Shown here in pieces: positions 25,137 through 35,188 of a DNA stretch of 64,000 bases. The position numbers and the translations under genes are program-made. Within the stretch, counting starts at the first letter, position 1; each line of letters starts with the position of its first letter. The DNA is taken from NCBI RefSeq assembly GCF_030296835.1, contig NZ_AP027923.1:1-64000 (forward strand), in the 5' to 3' direction. The stretch comes from Pseudoalteromonas sp. MM1 (GTDB lineage Bacteria > Pseudomonadota > Gammaproteobacteria > Enterobacterales > Alteromonadaceae). Under the pieces are notes generated by a model. It was not told where the DNA came from and did no database searches. It saw only the letters and a program-made list of their open reading frames with translations.

Positions 25137-25456
25137 AAGCACCTAGGTAAAAGCGTTGCTTTTAAAACGCCAGCAAGCTGCGCGTCTACAGGGATCATTC
25201 AGCTCTGCTGTTAAGGCTCAATGTAGGCGCTATTTTATATCGCGCTTGTAGACGTCGAGCTTGCTCACGTTAGAAGCGCAGCTTCTCATTAATTCCACCA
25301 CCGAGTACACCGAGGCGCATCGCGCTACAAAGAGAAAGCACCCGTAGCGTTTAGTCACTTTTCCAGGTATTCTCCTTCGCATCTCTGTGGTGAAACAATC
25401 ACTTTATACCTAGGTAAAAGCGTTGCTTTTAAACGTCATCAAGCTGCGTGTTTACA
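25137..25456 (-). repeat. Intergenic hairpin repeat, about one and a quarter units
   Basis: Same family and orientation as 11008-12120: GGTAAAAGCGTTGCTTTTAA, GCCAGCAAGCTGCGCGTCTA, GTAGACGTCGAGCTTGCTCA, the AGAAGC-GCA-GCTTCT hairpin, CACCACCGAG and CTCTGTGGTGAAAC follow in order, and a second GGTAAAAGCGTTGC copy closes the block. It fills almost the whole gap between the convergent permease and DUF2235 genes. Confidence 0.88.
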
Positions 25457-25462
25457 CCCCAC

Positions 25463-26962
25463 TTAACTTATGCGGGTTACTTTTACTTTTATTTTTCCGG
25501 CATTGGCGCCGTAAAAGCGGCTTAAATCATTGGCAAAGGGGCTAAATTCACCTGATTTAGCAACAGTCACTGTAGTGCCATTGGCTATTTCAAATAAATA
25601 TTCGTCGTTATTGTTAATTGCGCCAACCAAAGAAAACCACTGAGCGCTTGGAAGTCGCCTAAATGGTTCAAGTAATGCCATGGGGATTTCTTTAACCCCT
25701 AGTTGCACATTATCGCGATGCCAGCCACTTGCACTACATTTTATGCCGTCGTCATACCAAAATTGATTGGGGTAGGGTTCAAACTGATAGGTTGCGCCTT
25801 TAACTAACATAAGCCCTGTATTGTTATGTGCCTCGCTTGCAAACACCATCACATCTTGGCTTTGCGAAACGTGTAATACGCTCATGTTTTGGTTTTCAAG
25901 GGCAATGTGCTGGCTTAAACCAGTAAAGCTTAATGTGCTGTTATCGTTATACCTAATTTTATAATGCAGGTTTTTAAGCGATTCTGGGCGATAACTAGTG
26001 AGTTTATTAATTCGTGTAGCTACGCTTTGATGTATATGAGGTTCTAAGTTGCTGGCTTCGTTATCAATAAGTACATAGCACTCCCTATCTACCAATTTAA
26101 AAAAGGGATTAAACCAAAAGTAATTTTGCTGATGGCTTAAAGCCAGAGGATCGGGCGTTACGGTTACATCATCTTGGTCAACTAATTTACTACCAGGCAA
26201 TAAGGTTTCGTAGTCAATATCGTGGCTGGTTAATAGCGATATATTAAGTGGTTGCTCAATCAACCATTCAAGCGCATAGCGCAGGCAAATATCAGCTAGG
26301 CCATCGCGGTAATAACCGCCGCCAATGTCGGAATGCGCCCCTGCAAACCAAAGTTCGGTAATATTATTTTGATGGTTCATTAAGGTGGGTTCAAACGCAC
26401 GGCGTTTTTCATCAAGCGCAACACAGTGCAGCGCTTGCGAAATATTATTAGCAATGGTGTGGTTTTCAAATATTACATGCTCGGCACCGCGCGTTGCTTT
26501 ACTGACTTTTGATAGACCAATTGAGGCCACGGTATCAAATACACATACGTAAACATTATCACTAATTAACGGCTCTAGGATTTTTGCAAAACGCCTAGCA
26601 AGTGCGCCGCCTCGGCTAAAACCGGTAAGTAAAAGGGTATCGCCCATTTGGTAATGCGTTTTAAAATCACTCATGGCCTGATTTAAAATACTGGCAACAT
26701 CGTCACCGCGTGGTGCTAAAGTTTGGTTTAAAATACGTTTTAAGCGGCTACCTTTAGTGCCAATACCTTGATAATAAAAACTAAGCTGGTTTGTAAATGG
26801 GGTGGTGGGGGAGTCATTGAGTTTGCCGCCTAATAATAAATGCAGCTTAAGAATATTAGAAATACTACTGTCTTCTTTAAAATGGTCTGAGCTAAATTGC
26901 TCTGCATCGCGAGGCTCGCCCCCAGTACCATCAAAATTAAAAATTAGCGTTTTACCCGTCAT
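25463..26962 (-). CDS. DUF2235 alpha/beta-hydrolase protein (Tle1-like phospholipase candidate)
   Basis: The 499-residue product has an N-terminal alpha/beta-hydrolase domain (about residues 1-250) of the DUF2235 type. It starts TLIFNFDGTGGEPRDAEQF, has a nucleophile elbow GFSRGGALARRFA (about residue 118) and a DTVASIG segment, and ends with WFAGAHSDIGGGYY, which supplies the likely catalytic acid and His region. DUF2235 proteins include Tle1-type phospholipase effectors of type VI secretion, but no T6SS genes lie in this window and no signal peptide is visible. The C-terminal half is of unknown function. The adjacent gene (27075-29165) encodes an ankyrin-like envelope protein in the same orientation. 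Confidence 0.8.
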   Translation of the reverse strand: MTGKTLIFNFDGTGGEPRDAEQFSSDHFKEDSSISNILKLHLLLGGKLNDSPTTPFTNQLSFYYQGIGTKGSRLKRILNQTLAPRGDDVASILNQAMSDFKTHYQMGDTLLLTGFSRGGALARRFAKILEPLISDNVYVCVFDTVASIGLSKVSKATRGAEHVIFENHTIANNISQALHCVALDEKRRAFEPTLMNHQNNITELWFAGAHSDIGGGYYRDGLADICLRYALEWLIEQPLNISLLTSHDIDYETLLPGSKLVDQDDVTVTPDPLALSHQQNYFWFNPFFKLVDRECYVLIDNEASNLEPHIHQSVATRINKLTSYRPESLKNLHYKIRYNDNSTLSFTGLSQHIALENQNMSVLHVSQSQDVMVFASEAHNNTGLMLVKGATYQFEPYPNQFWYDDGIKCSASGWHRDNVQLGVKEIPMALLEPFRRLPSAQWFSLVGAINNNDEYLFEIANGTTVTVAKSGEFSPFANDLSRFYGANAGKIKVKVTRIS

Positions 26963-27038
26963 AGCCCTAATCCTTTAATTGTTTTAAATACTCTACACAG
27001 GCAATGTTAAATATTAAAGACATTAATTTGGTTAAATA

Positions 27039-27062
27039 GCACGCTAAGTGGCGTTAGCGTGC
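27039..27062 (-). terminator. Putative terminator after the ankyrin-like gene
   Basis: GCACGCTAA-GTGGCG-TTAGCGTGC hairpin (27039-27062), 13 bases beyond the stop of the minus-strand gene ending at 27075. The following T tract is short and interrupted, so termination may be partial and allow read-through into the DUF2235 gene. Confidence 0.55.
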
Positions 27063-27074
27063 TTAGCGGGTTAT

Positions 27075-29165
27075 TTAGTGATTATCAAACATATAATGAT
27101 TTAGCTCTGTGCCTTGGGCAGGCTTAAGCGCTGGGTTTAGCTGAATTATCTGTTGATAAACATCAGGGTAAAACATTTTTAATCTGGCAACGCGGGCTAA
27201 GTGGTTTGGCTCAAATTTTTCCACAAGCTGTAAAGCTAAAGGAATCATTGGGCTTAACTCACCTTTTGTATAACTTTGCTCTAGTGCTAAGTCGAGTATA
27301 TCTACACCAAGCTTACTGGGAACAGTCGGTATTTTATTATCAATTAAAAATTGCACTGCCTCGACAGAAGACGATGCAGCTTGTGTATAAACGTCTCGCC
27401 CATGTATATCGGTAATCGAAAAATCAAAACCAGCTTGTTTTAGTTTTTGCCATTGGCTAAGTGGAAGACTGCTCAATCGTAGTAAATCACTCGGTGGCTT
27501 AGGTTCAACTCGGCTTTGCCAAAGAGTTATTAAATCATCAGGCTTTAACAGTAATAAAGAAAAAAGCGTATCCGTTTCGGCTTGAGTTAATACTGTACTG
27601 AGGCTGTACTCATACGCTTTTTGGTATTTCTCTTTAGATAATAATTCGCTAAATGCGCTTTGGCTTCTATCGTATGAATACTTATTGTTTAGTGAAGTAA
27701 ACCAGTAGTTAACTAACACTGGGTCTATTGTGTGCAAAACAGCTGCGCTTTGATCACCGTGCTCTTCATTTGCATTCCATACTTGGTTATAAGCTTGCCT
27801 TATTCCAACTAACTGTTCGGCGGCTTCTAACTCTTTATGTAGATCATTACAATTGTTACTACGCGCTTGTAGCTCATTTTTTTGTTGTTCTATATCTATT
27901 AAAAATGTAGCTATGTCTGAGTCATCACTAGTTTTTACTTTAGGTAATTCTGCGTCACTTATTCTCCCTACCTGGCTAAAATAAGCGTATTGCGCTGGGT
28001 TGTCCTGCTTATTAATATAGGCCCCTTGCTGGTAAATAAAGTCATTTACAAAAAATACCCCTTTGCTATTTAGGTCTTCATTCGCATTGCCGCTATGTGC
28101 TTTGTAACCACGCTTTTTAAGATAGTCCAAAAGCTGGGTGTGCTTAGTGTCTAATGGGGCTAGGGTTAAGTTACCGCTTTTAGGCAGGTTTACAATAGCC
28201 ACGTCTAACCCTGTAAATAAACCAGGCTCATTGGTTGGCGTAACGCCTTTTGTTTGCAGTGCTTTTACAAGAGGTAAATTAAATTTACTGACCGCAATAT
28301 CGGCTAAGTTATATAAAACAGTGTTTTTTTCGTATAACGGCATGGCATCTAGCACGGGAACTTGCTGTAAAAGCGCAATAATATACTCATTTGGAATATC
28401 GTTTTTTATAGCGGTAGCCACTTCATTCACTGTAAATTGGTTAGATGAAATTGCCTGCTCAAACTCTTTTGGCGTAAATTTATTTGCATTAAGCACAAAC
28501 AATGTTGCTGGGGAAATAACCTCACTGCCTTCAAGTTTAATAAACGTTTTAGAGTAAGTGGTAAATGTATCTGTGTTGTTTAATAAAGCATAAAGGGTTT
28601 CTTTTTGTACATTTTCATCAAGGGGTACACTCAGAGTAAGTCCTGGAGGGCTATGCTTATTATCTCCAAGCTGTTGAATCATGTCTTTTACTTTATCATT
28701 GGTGAAGCCCCCAATGGCCTCAATACCTTGCCAATTAGCTAACTCGTTTAAAGAGTGAGTAATATTAAACTGCTGCTCTTGCTCAGCAACAATGGCATCT
28801 TTTAAAAGAGCAATGTAAGTACGCTGATTAAGTTTTGATAACTTTGAATACTTTAAAAGCGCGGGTACCGACGTCCCTTTTTTAAGCTCACTTTCAAAAA
28901 ATGAAACAAGCGACTGATTCAATGTTTGTACTTTATTGCTTTGTTGTTGTGACTGATCTCTACACAGGCTAATCTGTTTTTTTAGTTTATTAACTACCTG
29001 TAGCGGTGAGTCCTCCTTTGGCTGCTTCTTATTAACTACACTGGCCTCAGTGGTGGTTGGTTTCACTTGTTCTGCTTGCTCTACAGCTACAGAGTGCGGT
29101 TGAGTTTGAAAAAAATAAACAGCCAAAGCAGTGGTTATTACAATTCCAAAAAGTACTTTCTTCAT
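27075..29165 (-). CDS. Large membrane-anchored protein with ankyrin-like repeats
   Basis: The ATG at 29165 follows AAGGGA by a normal spacing; an in-frame TTG nine bases earlier is less likely. The 696-residue product has an N-terminal anchor (MKKVLFGIVITTALAVYFF) and then a soluble region that should lie in the periplasm. Several stretches resemble ankyrin repeats, for example LPLVKALQTKGVTPTNEPG and VYTQAASSSVEAVQFLIDN, but they are divergent. A coiled-coil stretch lies near residue 415. I cannot assign a function. Its position directly upstream of the DUF2235 hydrolase gene raises the possibility of an immunity or partner role, since repeat-rich periplasmic proteins often neutralise lipase effectors. 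Confidence 0.7.
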   Translation of the reverse strand: MKKVLFGIVITTALAVYFFQTQPHSVAVEQAEQVKPTTTEASVVNKKQPKEDSPLQVVNKLKKQISLCRDQSQQQSNKVQTLNQSLVSFFESELKKGTSVPALLKYSKLSKLNQRTYIALLKDAIVAEQEQQFNITHSLNELANWQGIEAIGGFTNDKVKDMIQQLGDNKHSPPGLTLSVPLDENVQKETLYALLNNTDTFTTYSKTFIKLEGSEVISPATLFVLNANKFTPKEFEQAISSNQFTVNEVATAIKNDIPNEYIIALLQQVPVLDAMPLYEKNTVLYNLADIAVSKFNLPLVKALQTKGVTPTNEPGLFTGLDVAIVNLPKSGNLTLAPLDTKHTQLLDYLKKRGYKAHSGNANEDLNSKGVFFVNDFIYQQGAYINKQDNPAQYAYFSQVGRISDAELPKVKTSDDSDIATFLIDIEQQKNELQARSNNCNDLHKELEAAEQLVGIRQAYNQVWNANEEHGDQSAAVLHTIDPVLVNYWFTSLNNKYSYDRSQSAFSELLSKEKYQKAYEYSLSTVLTQAETDTLFSLLLLKPDDLITLWQSRVEPKPPSDLLRLSSLPLSQWQKLKQAGFDFSITDIHGRDVYTQAASSSVEAVQFLIDNKIPTVPSKLGVDILDLALEQSYTKGELSPMIPLALQLVEKFEPNHLARVARLKMFYPDVYQQIIQLNPALKPAQGTELNHYMFDNH

Positions 29166-29300
29166 TAGCGTCAATCCCTTGAATTACAATTACATCTAAC
29201 CGCATAGTACTATTTTAGATACGTACTATGCAAAAAAGCTCTAAAAGATAATTTACATTACCTATTAAAGCTTTTTGACTATTTAGCTGCTGTTTATGTA

Positions 29301-30605
29301 CTAGTGCAGTTTCATTTTAGGGCGTACTACGCGCAGTACTTTTTCGCTTATCCATAACGCAAACGTTTTTGCGCTGCCGTGTATGGCGCGCTGGTGCATG
29401 CGATACAGCGATATATACATAAAACGAGCAATTTTACCTTCTATAAAAAAGGTGTTGCTGGTTAAATTACCCATTAAATTACCTACGGTGCTGTAGCGCG
29501 ATAAGTTTACCAGTGAGCCATGGTCGCTATATTTAAAGCCGCACAATGGCTGTTGTTTTAACGTGGCAATGAGGTTTTTTTCTACACATAGCGCCATTTG
29601 ATGCGCCGATTGCGCGCGCGGTGGAACGAGCTTTCCGTCTTCTTGGGTAAAGGCGCAGCAATCGCCAAGTACAAAAATGCTTTCATCTACGGTGCTTTGT
29701 AAAAACTCGTTTACTTGAATTTGGTTGCTACGGGTAAGCTCAAAAATACCTAAATCTTTAATAAAGTCTGGTGCTTTTACACCGGCAGCCCATACCATTA
29801 TATCGGCGTCTATGTGTTCTTCGTCTTTTGTTATAAACCCTTGCTCGGTGGCTTCTTTTACCAAAGTTTGCTCTCGTACATTTACGCCAAGTTTTAATAA
29901 CTCGCGTTTTGCGCTATCGGCTATGCGCTCGGGTAGAGCGGGCAAAATACGTGGCCCTGCTTCTATTAAATGAATATGTAAACGCTTAGACGACATATTT
30001 GTAAGGCCGTAAAGCTTAAGTAATTCAGATACATGGTAAAGCTCTGCCGAGAGTTCAACGCCGGTTGCGCCGCCGCCCACAATGGCAATATTTAATGATT
30101 GCTGTTGGTTGTCGTCTTGGTGCAGGCGAGTAAAGCTGTCGAGTAATGAATGTTGAAAACGCTCAGCTTGCTGGTTTGAGTCTAAAAAGTAGCAATGATC
30201 TTTTATGCCTGGGGTATTAAAGTCGTTACTTACACTGCCAATAGCAATAACAAGGTGGTCGTAGCGTACGCTACGCTTTGGCAAAATAGTGTGGCCTAAT
30301 TCATCAAGATGCGGCGCGAGGGTGATGGTTTTATTGCTTTGGTCTATGTCGCAAAATGTACCAAGCTGAAAATTATAATGATGCTTTGCAGCGTGAGCTG
30401 AATACACAACGCCATCTAAATCGGGGTCAATAGAGCCGGTCGCTACTTCGTGTAGTAACGGCTTCCATATGTGGGTGCGGTTTTTATCAATTAAAAGAAT
30501 TTCTGCTTGTTTTTTCTTCCCTAGTTTATGCCCTAATTGTGTTGCTAGCTCTAGTCCGCCTGCGCCACCGCCAATAACGACGATTTTAGGTTTAGTTATA
30601 TTCAT
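29301..30605 (-). CDS. ndh: Type II NADH:quinone oxidoreductase
   Basis: A membrane-associated, non-proton-pumping flavoenzyme that oxidises NADH and reduces quinone. Two nucleotide-binding Rossmann motifs are clear, IVVIGGGAGGLELATQ for FAD and IAIVGGGATGVELSAEL for NADH. Further E. coli Ndh-like segments are THIWKPLLHEVATGS, SNDFNTPG, MVWAAGVKAPDF and the C-terminal GRMHQRAIHG-like YISLYRMHQRAIHG. The start at 30605 (434 residues) matches the family length; ATG codons at 30611 and 30635 are also in frame, and GGGGC lies just before the 30611 codon. Monocistronic and divergent from the recQ-like pseudogene. Confidence 0.94.
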   Translation of the reverse strand: MNITKPKIVVIGGGAGGLELATQLGHKLGKKKQAEILLIDKNRTHIWKPLLHEVATGSIDPDLDGVVYSAHAAKHHYNFQLGTFCDIDQSNKTITLAPHLDELGHTILPKRSVRYDHLVIAIGSVSNDFNTPGIKDHCYFLDSNQQAERFQHSLLDSFTRLHQDDNQQQSLNIAIVGGGATGVELSAELYHVSELLKLYGLTNMSSKRLHIHLIEAGPRILPALPERIADSAKRELLKLGVNVREQTLVKEATEQGFITKDEEHIDADIMVWAAGVKAPDFIKDLGIFELTRSNQIQVNEFLQSTVDESIFVLGDCCAFTQEDGKLVPPRAQSAHQMALCVEKNLIATLKQQPLCGFKYSDHGSLVNLSRYSTVGNLMGNLTSNTFFIEGKIARFMYISLYRMHQRAIHGSAKTFALWISEKVLRVVRPKMKLH

Positions 30606-30840
30606 AGCCATGCCCCGTAAAAATAATATACCCAAATAATCTGCTTATTCTGGTTAAAAATTACTTGGGTATAAAATTAAGTCTGCTTTGAAAGTTGTTG
30701 AGCATCTACAGTGTATTTTGCGCCTAAATAACGACTATGTCAGCAAAAAATGCTGAATAAAGGCATATAAGTTATACTCATTTTCTTATCGTTTAGCTGT
30801 GCAGTTAAATTGCTGTTAAAAACACCGAAAAGGATTATTT

Positions 30841-32769
30841 ATGACCTCGCCATTAATTACATCACTTGAGCAACATTTTGGTTTTAGCCAATTTAGAGCA
30901 GGGCAACAGCAAACCATTGAGCAGCTTTTAAATGGGCAATCATCTCTGGCTATATTTCCTACGGGGTCGGGTAAGTCGTTGTGTTATCAGCTAACGGCTA
31001 TGCATTTACCAAACTTAACCTTGGTGGTGTCGCCTTTACTTGCATTGATGAAAGATCAAATTAGCTTTTTAAATAGCAAAGGTATTTACGCGGCAAGCCT
31101 TGATTCAAGCCAAGACCAAATGCAAAGCAGCACGGTAATGAATGATGTGCGAAATGGTAAAATTAAAGTATTAATGGTGTCGGTTGAGCGTTTTAAAAAC
31201 GAGCGTTTTAGAGAGTTTATCAGCCAAGTTGCGCTGTCTATGCTGGTGGTAGACTAAGCGCACTGTATATCTGAATGGGGCCATAACTTTAGACCCGACT
31301 ACCTTAAATTGCCACGTTACCGCGAAGAGCTAAATATTCCATTGGTATTATTACTTACCGCCACAGCCACTAAAAAAGTAAAACGCGATATGAGCGAGCG
31401 TTTTAATATTGCCCCAGAGTGTATTGTTCAAACGGGTTTTTACCGCGCTAACCTCGATTTAAGCGTATTAAGTGTAAAAACGGCAGATAAAAACACTGAG
31501 CTTACAAAGATAGTGCGTGCGCAAAATGGCCCAGGTATTGTGTATGTAACGCTTCAGCAAAGTGCTGAGCAAGTGGCCAATACGCTAAGTGCGCAAGATA
31601 TACAGGCGGTTGCGTACCATGCGGGGCTTGAAGATACACTACGCTGGCAAATTCAAGATGATTTTATGGCGGGTAAAATTAACGTAGTAGTAGCAACAAT
31701 AGCCTTTGGTATGGGCGTTGATAAATCAGATATTCGTTTTGTTATACATTACGATTTACCAAAATCAATTGAAAACTACAGCCAAGAAATTGGCCGAGCA
31801 GGGCGCGATGGTAACCCATCAAACTGCTACACCCTTGCTAATTTAGATGGGCTGAATACGGTTGAAAACTTTGTGTACGGCGATACTCCCGAGCTTAGCG
31901 GCATTGAATACGTAATTAACGATATTAAAGCCCAGCCGCAGCAATGGGAAATGCAAGAATATAGTTTATCGAGCGAAAGTAATATTAGGCAGCTAGCGCT
32001 AAAAACCTTGCTGGTACAACTAGAAATGCAAGGCGCAATAACGCCGCAGTATGCCTATTACGCCGATTTTAAATACAAGTTTTTGGTAGATAAAAACGAG
32101 CTACTTAGCCAGTTTGACGAGCAGCGCCAAGCCTTTTTAACGCAAATATTTAGCCACACCGATTTTAAAAAAATATGGGGCACGCTTAATTTTGACACCC
32201 TCACACAAGCCGCGCAGGTTGACCGTAAACGCGTAGTAGCCGCGCTTGACTACCTAGCTGAAAAAAACCTAATAACCCTTGAAACCAAACGTATTACCCA
32301 AGTTTACAAAGTGCATAGTGAGGTTATAAATAACCCTGAACTTGCAAAGCAATTACACAGCTACTTTAGCGAAAAAGAACAAGCCGAAATTAAACGTATA
32401 GCTGCACTGGTACGCTTTTTTGAGCTACAAAGCTGCTTAAGCTATAACTTAGCGCGTTATTTTGATGATCAAAATGCGCCAGCGCAATGCGGGCATTGTA
32501 GTGTATGCCGTGGTAATGCGGTAAAGCTTGAGTATTCAATAGAGCCTGCTCACATTGCCGAGCAAGTAATTTATCAAAAAGTGGATGAATTTTTAGCGCA
32601 TATGGCAACAAAAGGTATTCATAATGTAGGTATTGAAACCCAATGCCGCTTTTTAGCGGGCATGAGCGTGCCATTATTTGCTCGTAATAAAGTACGCCAA
32701 CTCAGCGGCTTTGCGCTTTGCGAGCAAATGCGTTACAGCGATATAAAAGCAAAACTACTAGCACGTTAA
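30841..32769 (+). pseudogene. RecQ-family ATP-dependent DNA helicase, interrupted by an in-frame TAA
   Basis: The reading frame is continuous for 642 codons apart from one TAA at 31255-31257. Before it are motif I (FPTGSGKSLCYQ) and motif Ia (VVSPLLALMKDQ). After it are AHCISEWGHNFRPDYL, motif III (LLTATATKK), motifs V/VI (ATIAFGMGVDKSDIRF, QEIGRAGRDG) and a zinc-cysteine cluster (CGHCSVC). The stop replaces the Glu codon of the DEAH box (GAC-TAA-GCG-CAC, where GAA is expected), so a single G-to-T substitution explains it. The truncated product would lack ATPase activity. The rest of the gene shows no other lesion, so the mutation is recent or a sequencing error. Confidence 0.9.
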
Positions 32770-32814
32770 ACTAGTTACTGTATCCTAGTGGCTTATTCAA
32801 AAAAGTAAGCCACT

Positions 32815-33123
32815 ATGCCTCATATTGTTATTCCCGTTGAAAATATCTCTACTACCCCAGAGCCTGTAACCTGTGCTAATTGCCAAGCCTGTTGCTGCCA
32901 ATTAGAAGTACGCATAGTGACCGACACCGGCGTGCCTTTTCAGTACATTGATTACGATAAGTGGGGCAGCGAAGTAATGAAACGTGGTGACGATGGCTGG
33001 TGCCAAGCACTCGACCGTAATACCCTAATGTGTACCATTTACGAAAACCGCCCACTTACGTGCCGCGAGTTCGAAATGGCCTCAAACGAGTGTATTACTG
33101 AGCGCGAAATAGCGGGTATTTAA
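32815..33123 (+). CDS. YkgJ-family cysteine-cluster protein
   Basis: The 102-residue protein contains the metal-binding pattern of the YkgJ/UPF0153 family: CANCQACCCQ near residue 20, WCQALD and LMCTIYENRPLTCREFE. Members are thought to bind zinc or iron through these cysteines; the biological role is unknown. It lies 45 bases after the recQ-like pseudogene in the same direction. Its stop codon is the left edge of MITE A copy 3. Confidence 0.85.
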   Translation: MPHIVIPVENISTTPEPVTCANCQACCCQLEVRIVTDTGVPFQYIDYDKWGSEVMKRGDDGWCQALDRNTLMCTIYENRPLTCREFEMASNECITEREIAGI

Positions 33124-33283
33124 TACCAATCCGTAATAATACTTAATCGTTTTCAGGGGCTAAACGTGCCACTATCTGCGTTAAAAATTCTCATTTAGAA
33201 CAACTAAATAGCGAATTTTTTGCCTTGCTATCAACACGTTTATCCATCCTCAAAATAGATCACTTAATTATGCGGATTGGCAT
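33123..33283. mobile_element. MITE-like element, family A, copy 3 (161 bp)
   Basis: ATACCAATCCGTAATAATAC on the left and TTAATTATGCGGATTGGCAT on the right form the terminal inverted repeat. It lacks about 46 internal bases that copy 2 has (the segment with CTGCATGGATGCAG), so it is an internally deleted version. The left end overlaps the stop codon of the YkgJ-like gene by one base. Confidence 0.85.
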
Positions 33284-33300
33284 AATAAAAACATACGTAC

Positions 33301-33327
33301 AAAAAAAGGGGCTTTAAAGCCCCTTTG
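33301..33327 (-). terminator. Terminator of the chemoreceptor gene
   Basis: AAAGGGGC-TTTAAA-GCCCCTTT palindrome (33305-33326) followed on the minus strand by a run of T residues. It lies 18 bases beyond the chemoreceptor stop codon. Confidence 0.9.
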
Positions 33328-33344
33328 TTATTTGCGTTAAAAAA

Positions 33345-34967
33345 TTACTTCACTTTAAAGTAACTAATGTATTGTTTTAGTGTTGTTGAAAGGTCGGCTA
33401 ATGCAACGGCTTTTTGCGCATTGTTATTAAGCGATTGGCTGGTTTCTTGCGACATATTGGCAATTTCTTCAACGCCTGAACTAATTTGTGCAACGGTTGC
33501 TACTTGGTTTGATGTGGCTTCTACAATTTCAAGCACGTTACTTAATGAGTCGTTGGCTTGTTGTTGTATTTGGTTAAGCAGCTCATTTGCCTCGTGGGTT
33601 AGAGTTAAGCCATTTTCTACCTGTGGTACGGTGGTTTCCATTGCACTTACCGACGCTTGCGTGTTTTCTTGCACCTGTAAAATCATTTTTTCAATATCGC
33701 CGGTGGCATCGCCAGTGCGTTGGGCAAGCTGCCTTACTTCGTCAGCTACAACAGCAAAGCCTCGGCCAGACTCACCCGCTCTTGCTGCTTCTATTGCTGC
33801 ATTAAGTGCTAATAAATTAGTTTGATCTGAAATACTGCGGATCACACTTAAAATATCGCCAATGTGTTTTACATGTTCTTGCAGCACATTTACTTGATTT
33901 ACGGTGGCTTTAACCGTTACTGAAATTTGCTCAATTTCGGCTGCCACCTTTTGCACTGCAATACTACCTTGCTGCGATAATTGTGCAGTTACTTTTGAGT
34001 TATCTTCTGTTTGTTTAACAGAGCCTGCAACTGCATTTATACTGCGGCTCATGTCTTCTAAGCTACTTACTGCAGAGTTTGTGTAGGTAACCTGTGCATC
34101 GGCTGCGCTAAGTGCTTGTTGCGAGCCAGAGGCAACACTTGCCGAGTGAGTAGAGAGCTCATCTGATGAATTAATAATGCTATCTACAATAGTTTTTAAT
34201 TTACTTTGCATAACGGCTACTGAGGCCATCATGCTATTTGGGCAGCACGAATCTACATTTGCAGTTAAATCGCCTTGTGAGATTAGCGCTATTACTTTAG
34301 CGGCCTCTTGTGGCTCACCACCTACCGAATCTCTTATACGCAAACTAATTACGTACGCCACGCTTGCACCAATTAAAATAGCAAGCGCAGTAAGCGCAAT
34401 CATCCATACTTCAAAGGAACTAGCTACTTCGCGGGTTTCAACGGTTGTGGCCTGATTTGCTTGTTCTTGTAAATCTATAAACTGGTTTATAGTGTTTAAC
34501 CAAAGCGTAAATGCAGGGCGGGCATCGGTTAACAAAATACGCGACGCCTCGTTTAAGTTCTCGCTATTTTTAGCATTAATAACATCTTCAATATACGGTT
34601 GGGTTTGTTGCTCAATTTGGTTTATTTTATTAATTAAAGCGCGTTCTTCGCTGCTCATTTCACTCACTAAAGCACGCATAGCGCGGCTTGAGGTTTGATA
34701 AAATGCATCGAGCTCTTGTATATCAGTTAACACTGTATTTAAAGTGCTTTGCTCGGTTATTAATACTACATCTCTAAGTGCTATAGCACGGTCGTGTACG
34801 CTACCTCTAAAGTTAATTGCGTAGCGCTGCTTTACCGAGTTTACGTCGGTCATATGCGTTATGTTGCTATTAATAAGGCTTACCCGCGATATACCAATTA
34901 CAGTTAACATAAGCATCATAGCTAAAATAATGCCAAAGCCCGTTACTAAGCGCATATTTATGGTCAT
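33345..34967 (-). CDS. Methyl-accepting chemotaxis protein (four-helix-bundle sensor)
   Basis: The 540-residue transmembrane chemoreceptor has TM1 at about residues 5-27 and a periplasmic four-helix-bundle sensor at about 28-185 ([20 protein letters not shown] is typical of the 4HB_MCP family). TM2 lies at about 188-210 and is followed by a HAMP domain with [20 protein letters not shown]. The cytoplasmic signalling hairpin has the conserved tip [20 protein letters not shown] and [18 protein letters not shown]. It ends YISYFKVK, without the CheR/CheB-tethering pentapeptide. Monocistronic, with its own terminator; the ligand cannot be inferred. Confidence 0.94.
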   Translation of the reverse strand: MTINMRLVTGFGIILAMMLMLTVIGISRVSLINSNITHMTDVNSVKQRYAINFRGSVHDRAIALRDVVLITEQSTLNTVLTDIQELDAFYQTSSRAMRALVSEMSSEERALINKINQIEQQTQPYIEDVINAKNSENLNEASRILLTDARPAFTLWLNTINQFIDLQEQANQATTVETREVASSFEVWMIALTALAILIGASVAYVISLRIRDSVGGEPQEAAKVIALISQGDLTANVDSCCPNSMMASVAVMQSKLKTIVDSIINSSDELSTHSASVASGSQQALSAADAQVTYTNSAVSSLEDMSRSINAVAGSVKQTEDNSKVTAQLSQQGSIAVQKVAAEIEQISVTVKATVNQVNVLQEHVKHIGDILSVIRSISDQTNLLALNAAIEAARAGESGRGFAVVADEVRQLAQRTGDATGDIEKMILQVQENTQASVSAMETTVPQVENGLTLTHEANELLNQIQQQANDSLSNVLEIVEATSNQVATVAQISSGVEEIANMSQETSQSLNNNAQKAVALADLSTTLKQYISYFKVK

Positions 34968-35143
34968 AGTTATTTTCCAATTTAAACACTAACCAAGGTG
35001 ATTAATGAGGTATTTATAATAATAAGAATATTATGCACCAAAAAAAGCGCATTTAAGCAATAATAGACCGGTAATTGTTAATTTATTTTACAAATTTTAT
35101 TGGAAGGAGTGGATTGGTTGGGAATTATTAAAGCAGATGCATT

Positions 35144-35168
35144 AAAAAAGGGGCTTAAAAGCCCCTTT
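35144..35168 (-). terminator. Terminator of the GST gene
   Basis: AAAGGGGCTT-AAAAGCCCCTTT hairpin followed on the minus strand by six T residues, about 20 bases beyond the GST stop codon. It closely resembles the terminator at 33301-33327. Confidence 0.88.
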
Positions 35169-35188
35169 GGTTTATCTGTGTTTTGTAC

